DNA of 64,000 nt. Source: Paenibacillus silviterrae (GTDB taxonomy: Bacteria > Bacillota > Bacilli > Paenibacillales > NBRC-103111). Where the stretch lies: assembly GCF_030167925.1 (NCBI RefSeq), contig NZ_JASKUT010000001.1:3804501-3868500 (forward strand), read 5' to 3'. The notes below the pieces were generated by a model that saw only the letters and a program-made list of their open reading frames with translations, was not told the DNA's origin and did not search any database. Shown here in pieces: positions 26,476 through 33,544 of the stretch (position 1 is the first letter of the stretch; each line of letters begins with the position of its first letter). The position numbers were made by a program, and so were the translations under genes.

Positions 26476-27450
26476 TTAGAACAGATCCAGCTGCCTCGGA
26501 CCCAAGCCTTCGTAGTCAATATCCATGAGCTGCATAAGCTCCTTGGCGTTGCCGGCCGCATGACCGCCGGAATTGTTATTGAAGATGACGGCAATGCGAG
26601 CCGTCTGACGCTGCAGCTGCGCAAGGCGGTCTGCCCATTCGGCGAGCTCCGTCTCGCTGTAATGGTAAAGATACCGCACATCGCGCCAATCGGTTTGGCC
26701 GGTGTTATTCCACCCGGCGACGTTGCGCCCATGGAAACGTACGACCGTCAGGTCCGGGTGCGTGACCTCCAGCACGGTCGGCACGCTGCCTTCGCCGGCC
26801 TGCGGCTCATCGCAGATGCTGTGCGCCCACCCCTCCTTCCTCATGAAGGAGAGGGTGCGCTCCCGCAGCTGCGGCGCAAACCAGCTGCGGTGGCGGAACT
26901 CCAGCGCCACCGGCAGCCCCTCCATCGCTGCACGCGCATAGCGCAGCGACTCCACGTTCTCGCGGGTACAGTCGAACCAGGGCGGGTACTGGAACAGTAC
27001 CGCCAGCAGCTTACCCGCGTGAGCCAGCGGCGCGATCGAGTCGCGGAACGCGCGGAACAGCTCGCTGCGGCTCGGGTGGGCCGCAGCGGGAGAAGGCCGC
27101 ACCCCGCGGAGGTGCGGATCCACCGGCTTCAGCGCCGCCAGCGCGCGGCGCACCATCTCCGGCCCCCGCTGGTGGCCGGTTAACCCCTGGTAAGCCTTGA
27201 CTACGAAGCGGAAGCCCGGCGGCGTTTCCTCGGCCCACCGGGCGAAGGTCTCGGGGGACTGGATCGCATAGAAGGAGCTGTCCACCTCGACCACAGGAAA
27301 ATGCCCGCTGTACGCCCGGAGCTTATCCCTGCCGGTCACGCCCGTATCCGCATAGAGCGAATCGTGGTCGCCCCATCCGGCGAGTCCGATCAGGACCTGC
27401 TCTGCGGCTCTGCCGATTGCCCACGTGTCTTTTTCTCCTTTTTCTTCCAC
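26476..27450 (-). CDS. DUF72 family protein (YecE-like TIM barrel)
   Basis: A 324-residue soluble protein of the DUF72 family. Key blocks are LIGLAGWGDHDSLY near the start, FPVVEVDSSFYAIQSPETF, RFVVKAYQGLTGHQR, FQYPPWFDCTREN, LPVALEFRHRSWF and the C-terminal YLYHYSETELAEWADR with IAVIFNNNSGGHA. The fold is TIM-barrel-like, but the reaction is unknown. I chose the GTG at 27450 because GGGAGGGGATGGATGG precedes it; an ATG at 27480 is also possible. The gene is isolated between the IS remnant and greA. Confidence 0.85.
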   Translation of the reverse strand: MEEKGEKDTWAIGRAAEQVLIGLAGWGDHDSLYADTGVTGRDKLRAYSGHFPVVEVDSSFYAIQSPETFARWAEETPPGFRFVVKAYQGLTGHQRGPEMVRRALAALKPVDPHLRGVRPSPAAAHPSRSELFRAFRDSIAPLAHAGKLLAVLFQYPPWFDCTRENVESLRYARAAMEGLPVALEFRHRSWFAPQLRERTLSFMRKEGWAHSICDEPQAGEGSVPTVLEVTHPDLTVVRFHGRNVAGWNNTGQTDWRDVRYLYHYSETELAEWADRLAQLQRQTARIAVIFNNNSGGHAAGNAKELMQLMDIDYEGLGPRQLDLF

Positions 27451-27569
27451 CCATCCATCCCCTCCCGATCCTCGCTTCATCGTCCGATAGTTCTCATCCT
27501 CGCTAGGTACGCCATAAGCCCGTGTTCTACATCGGCACCAGCTCTTGCATTCATTCTGGCGCTGATGCA

Positions 27570-27704
27570 TCACATGGTTTCCAGCGCCGTCAGCAGCTCA
27601 TCCGCGCCGCCCAGCTTCTCGACCTTCAGGCGTGCTTGAAAGCCATATGCATCATCGTATCCAACGCCCACTAAGCCTGTCAACGGCCCCCATACCGAAA
27701 TCAT
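27570..27704 (-). CDS. possible small protein, 44 aa
   Basis: An ATG at 27704 opens a 44-codon frame containing YDDAYGFQARLKVEKLGGAD, which looks more protein-like than random and ends in a stop at 27570. The upstream AGGGGTGA lies inside the greA terminator hairpin and is somewhat far from the ATG. It could be a real small gene, a fragment of a lost gene, or chance. Confidence 0.35.
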   Translation of the reverse strand: MISVWGPLTGLVGVGYDDAYGFQARLKVEKLGGADELLTALETM

Positions 27705-27738
27705 GAAAAACAAAAATCACCCCTAGGTGGAGTGATTT
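27705..27738 (-). terminator. greA terminator
   Basis: On the minus strand AAATCAC pairs with GTGATTT, followed by TTTTTGTTTTT. It directly follows the greA stop at 27751. Confidence 0.85.
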
Positions 27739-27750
27739 GAGTTGTTCTGC

Positions 27751-28227
27751 CTACAGCTTGATCTCTAACAGCTCATATTCGATAATCCCGGACGGCGCCG
27801 GAACGCTGATTTTACTACCGACTGACTTACCCATTAGCTCCTTGCCCAGGGGACTTTCGTACGAGATCTTGTTGCTCTCCACATCCGCTTCGGCCGGACC
27901 TACTAACTGGTACTCTACCTTCTCGTCAAACTCCACATCATGGAGAACCACCTTGCAGCCCACTTGTACCGTCGAAAGATCATTGGCTCCGGCTTCCACG
28001 ACGCGGGCTTTCTTGAGCATGTTCTCCAGCGTCTTGATACGAGTTTCCAAGAATGCCTGCTCGTCCTTCGCCGAATGATATTCACTGTTTTCCCTTAAAT
28101 CGCCGTAGCTGATGGCTACCTTAAGGCGCTCGGCCAGCTCTTTACGCTTTACGGTTTTGAGCTCCTCAAGCTCGGCCTCCAAATTCGCAAGCCCCTCTTT
28201 GGTCAAAATAACATCTTCGCTAAACAT
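27751..28227 (-). CDS. greA: transcription elongation factor GreA
   Basis: A 158-residue factor that binds the secondary channel of RNA polymerase and stimulates cleavage of the backtracked transcript. The N-terminal coiled coil (residues 1-75) has the acidic tip sequence YGDLRENSEYHSAKDEQ, whose Asp/Glu residues assist the cleavage. The C-terminal FKBP-like domain (about 80-158) contains YQLVGPAEAD and ESPLGKELMGKSVGSKI. Length and sequence are fully typical. AGGAGATGAACC precedes the ATG at 28227, and the gene is monocistronic with its own terminator. Confidence 0.98.
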   Translation of the reverse strand: MFSEDVILTKEGLANLEAELEELKTVKRKELAERLKVAISYGDLRENSEYHSAKDEQAFLETRIKTLENMLKKARVVEAGANDLSTVQVGCKVVLHDVEFDEKVEYQLVGPAEADVESNKISYESPLGKELMGKSVGSKISVPAPSGIIEYELLEIKL

Positions 28228-28351
28228 GGTTCATCTCCTATAATCATACTCCTGCCATTGTACCACTACTTTCTTCTTTGCCCAAATCCTAGGCTGAAAC
28301 CGTTGATCTGTGGTTACACTGAAAAGAGAGGAAAGGAATGAGACTGCACTT

Positions 28352-29341
28352 ATGAAGCTTACTAAACGATATTTATCCAGGGACTTGGTGACGAAGCCCT
28401 CTTACGATAAGGAAATGCTTCGAGAAGTATGGGGGGATTATTGGGGGGCATCGAATGAGATCGGCCGCATAGGCAAAATTCTGATGCATCGTCCGGGCCG
28501 GGAAGTGCTGCATCTGCACCGCCATGTGGCAGAAATCGAAGCCGGTCCTGTGTTCAACGAAGAGGTAAAGGGCAACACACCTAGTGACTACCAACAAGAG
28601 GAGCTCCCTGCTTTGAAACGGCTGCAATCACAATATGACGGCTTGACTCAAGCGTTGAAGAAGGAGGGGATCGAAGTCCTGTCACTGGACGAAGCCTCCG
28701 ATGGACTCCCGGAGCGAATGTTCACGAGGGACCTTGCTATGGTAATACCCGGAGGTGTTGTCCTGTCCCGTCCGGCCCTTCACTTGCGCTATGGGGAGAC
28801 ACCGCTGGCTACCCGAACATTCGCAGGGCTGGGAATTCCAATCCTAGGCATGGTTCAGGGAACGGGCCTTGCGGAGGGCGGCAGCTTTATGATGCTGGAT
28901 CCGGCCACTGCGCTAATCGGCCGGTCCGAACGGGTTAATCCTGCGGGGATTGAGCAAATCCGGTTCATTTTATCCTTGCAGCAAATTCGCCTCCTAGTCA
29001 TCGATTTGCCCTCAACGATCATCCATCTGGACGAAGCCTTTATGCCGATCGATCATCACAAAGCTCTCGTGAACACGGCGCTGCTGCCGTTTTGGTTTCT
29101 CGATGAGCTGCACCAGCGCGACATCGAGCTGCTGCATGTAGATCCTAAGGATCCTCCCCTAACGATCAATGCCCTGACCCTCGAACCGGGAAGGGTCTTA
29201 TTCTCCAGCAGCGGAGCTCGTACGATGGACCTGCTTGCTAAACATGGGATTGACTTCATTCCCGTAGAGGTCGATGAAATCTATAAGCTGGGGGGCGGAA
29301 TTCACTGTGTCACCTTACCCTTAACCCGGAGTTTATGTTAA
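28352..29341 (+). CDS. arginine deiminase / amidinotransferase-like protein
   Basis: A 329-residue protein of the guanidino-group modifying superfamily (arginine deiminase, DDAH, amidinotransferases). Recognisable blocks are RIGKILMHRPGREV near residue 40, MFTRDLAMVIPGG (the FTRD motif), GTGLAEGGSFMMLD, the STIIHLDEAFMPID block (active-site His-x-Asp) and GGGIHCVTLPLTR with the nucleophilic cysteine. All catalytic positions of a deiminase are present, but the exact substrate (arginine, a methylarginine or another guanidine) cannot be told. No arcB/arcC genes adjoin it. I chose the ATG at 28352, although its ribosome binding site AAAGGAATG is 16 bases away; a GTG at 28310 is the alternative. 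Confidence 0.82.
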   Translation: MKLTKRYLSRDLVTKPSYDKEMLREVWGDYWGASNEIGRIGKILMHRPGREVLHLHRHVAEIEAGPVFNEEVKGNTPSDYQQEELPALKRLQSQYDGLTQALKKEGIEVLSLDEASDGLPERMFTRDLAMVIPGGVVLSRPALHLRYGETPLATRTFAGLGIPILGMVQGTGLAEGGSFMMLDPATALIGRSERVNPAGIEQIRFILSLQQIRLLVIDLPSTIIHLDEAFMPIDHHKALVNTALLPFWFLDELHQRDIELLHVDPKDPPLTINALTLEPGRVLFSSSGARTMDLLAKHGIDFIPVEVDEIYKLGGGIHCVTLPLTRSLC

Positions 29342-29362
29342 AAGCAATCGGCTTCCATAAGG

Positions 29363-29386
29363 AAAAAAGTCCCTCCTGGGGGGACT
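29363..29386 (-). terminator. hairpin terminator readable on the minus strand
   Basis: AGTCCC and GGGACT enclose a short loop and, on the minus strand, are followed by six T. On the plus strand the U-tract is poor. No convincing minus-strand gene precedes it, so it either serves the convergent arginine-deiminase-like gene imperfectly or ends an unannotated small transcript. Confidence 0.6.
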
Positions 29387-29483
29387 GTATTCCTTGTTTG
29401 AAAGGTCGCCATGACCCTCTTCAGGCCTATGATGGTATCGGTTACAATTGATTCTCCCTCCTCATATCGATTAGTACGGGCTC

Positions 29484-29492
29484 TGGTACAAT
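29484..29492 (+). promoter_or_regulatory. extended -10 promoter ahead of the c-di-GMP riboswitch
   Basis: TGGTACAAT matches the extended -10 pattern TGnTATAAT with one mismatch. Transcription would start near 29499, placing the aptamer about 27 bases into the RNA. No good -35 box is visible, which is usual for extended -10 promoters. Confidence 0.45.
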
Positions 29493-29525
29493 TGATAGTA
29501 AGTGAAATTTGACGATGTGTGTAGG

Positions 29526-29644
29526 AAGCCAAGACAAGGAACAAAGGCAAACCCGTACGAAAGTAGGGGACGCAAAGCCACGGGTCTACCCCATCCCCAG
29601 GGATGGCAGGACAGCCGGGTTGCTCGGAGGTGCTTGGCTTTTTT
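29526..29644 (+). ncRNA. cyclic-di-GMP-I (GEMM-I) riboswitch controlling the GspE-like/CheY-like genes
   Basis: The aptamer core is unmistakable: AAAGGCAAACC, a P2 stem capped by a GAAA tetraloop (ACGAAAGT), GGGACGCAAAGCC, and the P3 arm with CCATCCC/GGGATGG and the receptor-like GGACAGCCGGGTTGC. Outer P1 is AAGCCAAG (29526-29533) with CTTGGCTT (29633-29640). The same CTTGGCT can pair instead with AGCCGGG, making a 7-bp hairpin followed by six T, an intrinsic terminator. Aptamer folding and this terminator exclude each other, suggesting that c-di-GMP turns the operon on. The switch direction is inferred. Confidence 0.93.
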
Positions 29645-29673
29645 GCGTTCATTTCTAGAGAGAGGAGATCCCT

Positions 29674-31320
29674 ATGCGACTTGGCGAGCTTCTAATCATG
29701 AACGGGCTGATTACGAAGGAAACGTTGGAGCAGACCCTTCTGCAGCAGGCGACCACGCCCCGCAAGCTGGGTGAGCTGCTAACCTTAAGCGGCTCTATCA
29801 CAGAACGGCAGCTTGTAGAGGCGCTCGAATTCCAGCTCGGCGTCCCCGTAGTCAATATGGAGGAGGCTCAGTTCGACGAGCAAACCCTGCAGCTGATCCC
29901 AGGGACGTTAGCCCGTAAGCACGGGGTCATGCCGCTGGAGGTCAAAGGGAGAAAACTAAGGGTGGTCATGCTGGACCCCCTGAATCAGGAGGCCCTTAAG
30001 GACATCCAAATGACAACCGGCTTGCTGGTACAGCCCTGTCTTGCGACAAGAACGGAAATCGAGCAAGCCGTGCTTCGGCACTACGGTATGCAGGATGCGA
30101 CGGATCTCTGGGAGCAATTGCTGGAGGAGGCCGTTCGGCAAACGGCTTGCGGTATTTACCTGGAGCCACAGAATGAGGGTGCTTGGGTCCGATTCAAAAT
30201 CGACCGTTCGATGCGAACCCATACAACGCTGCCCTCTAAACTGCAGCTTGGGCTGACGGAACGGATGAAGAACGCCTTTGCGCTCGACCCTTCGGAGCGT
30301 AAGCTCCCTCAGGAAGGATCGCTGCGGGTCCATGTAGCGGACAGGACGGTCGATCTGCGTCTCTCCACTCTGCCAACCACCGCGGGGGAGAGCCTTTTCG
30401 TCAGTGTAACCGATGCTTCGGAAGCAATCCGCAAGCTCTCCGAACTATCGCTCAGTGAGCCGAACCTCCATAAATTGGAAAAGTCGGTTCGACGGCCCTC
30501 CGGACTGATATTAGTTTCAGGGCCTTGGGGCAGCGGCAAAACGACAACGCTGTACACGCTGATGGAGGAGCTGAACAAAGAAACGCTCCGATGCGCATCG
30601 GTCGAGGAACGTGTACTGCGCAGGCTGGACGGCGTTCAGCAAGTGGAAGTGAAGGATGAAGTCGGCCTCACGGCCCCTCTGGCTCTCCGCTCCGTGCTTA
30701 GGCAGGAGCCGAACGCCATCCTGATCGATGATCTTTCTTCGCCGGGCATGCTGCAGATGGCGCTCCGCGCCGCAGCTGGGGGAAAGCTGATTATAGGGAG
30801 TGTCCTTGGCAGCAGTGCGGCAGAGACCCTTCAGCACTTGCTGGATAGGGGAACGGATCCCTACTTAGCGGCTTCCTCCCTGCATTGTGTCGTTTCCCAG
30901 CGTATGGTACGCAGAGTATGCAAGCAATGCGCCCAATCGGTTCCGGTCACGGATGAGGAGGCCGCCCAATTCGAAAGCCATGGGCTGCTTCATCCGGAGG
31001 ACGGCAAGGCAAGCAAGGGGCTGATCGGAAACTTCCGCTCCTTCGTATCCGCCCAGATCAGCGGCAAGCCTACGGTCATCCGGGGCAGTGGCTGCAGCCT
31101 ATGCCAGCAGACGGGCTATAGGGGGTATGTTCCTCTTCAAGAGGTGGTGACGGCAGAGGAAGGACTACGAAACTGGATGTTATCGAGGCGCCAACCGGAG
31201 GAACTGAAGCAGCAGCTGGAGCAGAGTGGCTCGAAGTCCCTGCTTTATGACGGTCTCATGAAGGCACGCAGCGGCATTACGACAGTGGATGAAGTGCTGC
31301 GTGAAGTCAGCAGCGGTTGA
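29674..31320 (+). CDS. GspE/PilB-type ATPase with MshEN domain and degenerate catalytic core
   Basis: A 548-residue protein of the type II secretion/type IV pilus ATPase family. The N-terminus is a tandem MshEN c-di-GMP-binding repeat: RLGELLIMNGLITKETLEQ, then KLGELLTLSGSITERQLVEA. The Walker A motif is intact (GPWGSGKTTTLYTLM). The Walker B region, GEIRD in active members, reads AILIDDLSSP, and the His box (STLHTN in active members) reads SVLGSS, so the catalytic glutamate and the histidine are lost. The zinc-binding cysteines remain (VCKQC and CSLCQQTGYRG). It may bind ATP but hydrolyse it poorly and act as a c-di-GMP-responsive regulator. It heads a two-gene operon behind the riboswitch; no pilin or GspF gene adjoins it. 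Confidence 0.9.
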   Translation: MRLGELLIMNGLITKETLEQTLLQQATTPRKLGELLTLSGSITERQLVEALEFQLGVPVVNMEEAQFDEQTLQLIPGTLARKHGVMPLEVKGRKLRVVMLDPLNQEALKDIQMTTGLLVQPCLATRTEIEQAVLRHYGMQDATDLWEQLLEEAVRQTACGIYLEPQNEGAWVRFKIDRSMRTHTTLPSKLQLGLTERMKNAFALDPSERKLPQEGSLRVHVADRTVDLRLSTLPTTAGESLFVSVTDASEAIRKLSELSLSEPNLHKLEKSVRRPSGLILVSGPWGSGKTTTLYTLMEELNKETLRCASVEERVLRRLDGVQQVEVKDEVGLTAPLALRSVLRQEPNAILIDDLSSPGMLQMALRAAAGGKLIIGSVLGSSAAETLQHLLDRGTDPYLAASSLHCVVSQRMVRRVCKQCAQSVPVTDEEAAQFESHGLLHPEDGKASKGLIGNFRSFVSAQISGKPTVIRGSGCSLCQQTGYRGYVPLQEVVTAEEGLRNWMLSRRQPEELKQQLEQSGSKSLLYDGLMKARSGITTVDEVLREVSSG

Positions 31321-31362
31321 GACACAGAATTTGCAGTGAAAACACAAAGGAGGCCACAGAAT

Positions 31363-32253
31363 ATGTCCTATCGGGTGCTGGTGGTAGACGATACGAACTT
31401 TATGCGAAGAATGGTTGCCGATTGCTTAAGACAGTCCGGATATGAGGTCGTAGGTGAGGCAAGCAACGGCCGCGAGGCCGTTAAGCTCTATGAAGAGCTC
31501 ATTCCGGATTTTGTCATGATGGACTTGACCATGCCGGAGATGAACGGCGTCGATGCGATTAAGGAAATCCTAAAGCTCGATTCCACAGCGGTTATTTTGA
31601 TCTGCTCGGCAAGCAACCAGCAGGATCTGATCTTCGACGCACTGGATGCCGGGGCTAAAGGCTATGTGATGAAGCCGTTCAACCCGGAACGGCTGAAGGA
31701 GATCATTCGCAAGTACGCAATGCCGCATCTTAAGCCGCTCGCATTCGAGGAGGAGTCGGGCAGCCATGCTGCTATCGCTGCGACGGTGGAGACAACGCCG
31801 GAAGTGCAAGCGCAGGCTATGACTGAGGCCCTGCCTGTGGAAGCCTCGGAAGCTGCCGAACCCGTAGCGACCCCTCAGGCAGAGACCGCCGCGTCGGAGC
31901 TGGCGGAGGCGCCTAGCTTTGCGGAGGAGAGTAGGCTCACCCCGACGCAGGAGGCGGTAAGCCATGCAGCTGACAGTTTGAAAGTCATTAACTTATTCAA
32001 AGGGAGTGGCGTCGTGAAGAGCTTTACCAGCAGTTACCTGTGCAATTGGCAGGAGGAGGCGCAGGGAGAAACTTCGAATTACATTGCCATTTGCACCGAA
32101 AGCGAGAACAAGATCGTCATCGAAATGTCCGGTGAAGGGAAGGAAAAACAAATCGTTCACTTCTCGCTCGACGGCTTCCGGCAGCTCAGCAGCTGGCTTG
32201 ATATCCACACAGGGATCAGCAAGGTGGCTGCAGCCAAGGAAATGGCGCAATAG
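31363..32253 (+). CDS. CheY-like response regulator with unknown C-terminal domain
   Basis: A 296-residue protein. Residues 1-125 form a complete receiver: LVVDDTNFMRRMV, phosphoacceptor in FVMMDLTMPEMNG, the serine in ICSAS, and the lysine in GYVMKPFNP. It is closest to CheY/CheB-type chemotaxis receivers. An Ala/Glu/Pro/Thr-rich linker covers about 130-210. The last 85 residues form a small beta-rich domain (VVKSFTSSYLCNWQEEAQG, then IVHFSLDGFRQLSSWLDIHT) that I cannot assign. The ATG at 31363 follows AAAGGAGGCC. It lies 42 bases after the GspE-like gene in the same riboswitch-controlled transcript, and a strong terminator follows. Confidence 0.9.
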   Translation: MSYRVLVVDDTNFMRRMVADCLRQSGYEVVGEASNGREAVKLYEELIPDFVMMDLTMPEMNGVDAIKEILKLDSTAVILICSASNQQDLIFDALDAGAKGYVMKPFNPERLKEIIRKYAMPHLKPLAFEEESGSHAAIAATVETTPEVQAQAMTEALPVEASEAAEPVATPQAETAASELAEAPSFAEESRLTPTQEAVSHAADSLKVINLFKGSGVVKSFTSSYLCNWQEEAQGETSNYIAICTESENKIVIEMSGEGKEKQIVHFSLDGFRQLSSWLDIHTGISKVAAAKEMAQ

Positions 32254-32263
32254 CACTCCCACC

Positions 32264-32297
32264 AAACGACCTGAATTCAATTCAAGGTCGTTTTTTT
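32264..32297 (+). terminator. terminator of the riboswitch-controlled operon
   Basis: AAACGACCT pairs with AGGTCGTTT, with an inner GAATT/AATTC extension, followed by seven T. Confidence 0.92.
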
Positions 32298-32345
32298 GTT
32301 ATCCATCCAGGAATATATTTACAAAACAAAACACTTCATGTTATT

Positions 32346-32373
32346 ATTTACGCAGTTACGTAAATACGTATTT
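32346..32373. promoter_or_regulatory. palindromic operator-like site before the ArsR/GyrB-like gene
   Basis: ATTTACG (32346-32352) and CGTAAAT (32359-32365) form a perfect 7-bp dyad with a 6-base spacer. It overlaps the perfect palindromes TTACGTAA (32356-32363) and AAATACGTATTT (32362-32373). Its position 26-53 bases before the TTG start suits autoregulation by the winged-helix protein it precedes. Confidence 0.6.
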
Positions 32374-32398
32374 TAATAATTTAATGAGGTGATGTATC

Positions 32399-33520
32399 TT
32401 GGCTACCGCCAGAGATTACGGAGCAGAGCTGGATTCACTAAAAGTCCAGTTGGATGATCTTCGTCAGCTTGTCACCCAGCTTGTAGGGTCCTCCCCTTCC
32501 AAAAGGATTCAGGAAGGCTTTGAGCAGAGGGATTCGGCTCTCGGAAGCATCCGGGCAGAGGATGACGGGGCGGGGACTATCTATTATTCTGGCCATATCC
32601 GCGATGAAGAGCGAAGCTACCGCTGGGACCCCCAAGAAAGGCAGATTCGTCAGCTTCTGGAGCTCGACGGGGAGAAAGCCGCCAAAGTGCTTGCTGCTAT
32701 TAGTCACAAGCAGCGGCTTGATATTCTCAAGTCAGTCATGGTTCAGCCTCTGACCGGGTCAGAACTGGTGGAGCGCCTGCAGATGGGTACGACGGGGCAG
32801 CTTTACCACCATATGAAAGCATTGCTCGGAGCCGGGCTTTTGGTGCAGGAGGACCGCGGCGGCAAGTACTCTCTACCTCCTCATCGCTCCCTGCCCCTGC
32901 TTCTGCTGTTGGCGGCAACGTCCGACTTGCTTGATACGAGCGATTATATCGACATGCTGGAAACCAGAAACCACGCCGCCTCCTATATGGGGGCACCTCA
33001 AGGAGAGTACGATCCTCACCTGCTGTTTCGGGCCGTCTTACAAAACTGCATTCTTGAGCATCAGGCGGGCTATTGCAGTGAAGTGGGCGTGTTCCTCCAA
33101 ATGGACGGAGGGATCACCATTGCCGACAATGGGCGCGGCATCCCTCTGCATGTCCTGCCCGGCACGGAGAAATCCCGGGTGCAGGATGTGCTTACGGATC
33201 TTAGCCGGCTAAACGCCAGCGCAGCATACCATTCCCCGGGTTCGGAGAAGGGGATCACTATGGGTGTGGTCAACGCCCTATCGGAGAGGCTGTCTGTAGA
33301 GGTTCGGCGGGAAGGCAAAATTGTACGGCAGGATTATCAGCACGGCATACCTCAGAGTGACCTGGTAACAGTGGGAGTAACGAAGGAAACGGGAACGAGC
33401 ATCACCTTCCGGCCGGACCGGGACATTTTCGCTGCGGCGTTCGATAAAGACGTCCTGGCCGGCTTAATCAGCGATATCGGTGCCGCCCATCCTGAGCTGA
33501 TAATAGCGTTCTATTCATAG
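32399..33520 (+). CDS. ArsR-type winged helix fused to a GyrB-like GHKL ATPase fold
   Basis: A 373-residue protein with an unusual domain order. A short coiled coil (residues 5-30) is followed by a linker, then an ArsR-type winged helix (about 90-170: AKVLAAISHKQRLDILKSVM, LTGSELVERLQMG, LYHHMKALLGAGLLV). The C-terminus (about 195-345) matches the ATP-binding domain of GyrB/ParE: LLFRAVLQNCILEHQAGYC, ITIADNGRGIPLHV and GITMGVVNALSERLSVEVRR. The magnesium-binding Asn of the N box is kept, but the catalytic Glu (EVVDN in GyrB) is Ala (AVLQN), predicting ATP binding without hydrolysis. The start is a TTG behind GAGGTGATG. It may be an ATP- or nucleotide-sensing regulator; I know of no name for it. 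Confidence 0.82.
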   Translation: MATARDYGAELDSLKVQLDDLRQLVTQLVGSSPSKRIQEGFEQRDSALGSIRAEDDGAGTIYYSGHIRDEERSYRWDPQERQIRQLLELDGEKAAKVLAAISHKQRLDILKSVMVQPLTGSELVERLQMGTTGQLYHHMKALLGAGLLVQEDRGGKYSLPPHRSLPLLLLLAATSDLLDTSDYIDMLETRNHAASYMGAPQGEYDPHLLFRAVLQNCILEHQAGYCSEVGVFLQMDGGITIADNGRGIPLHVLPGTEKSRVQDVLTDLSRLNASAAYHSPGSEKGITMGVVNALSERLSVEVRREGKIVRQDYQHGIPQSDLVTVGVTKETGTSITFRPDRDIFAAAFDKDVLAGLISDIGAAHPELIIAFYS

Positions 33521-33544
33521 ATCAGGCGGGAGGAACCGGCTCTT

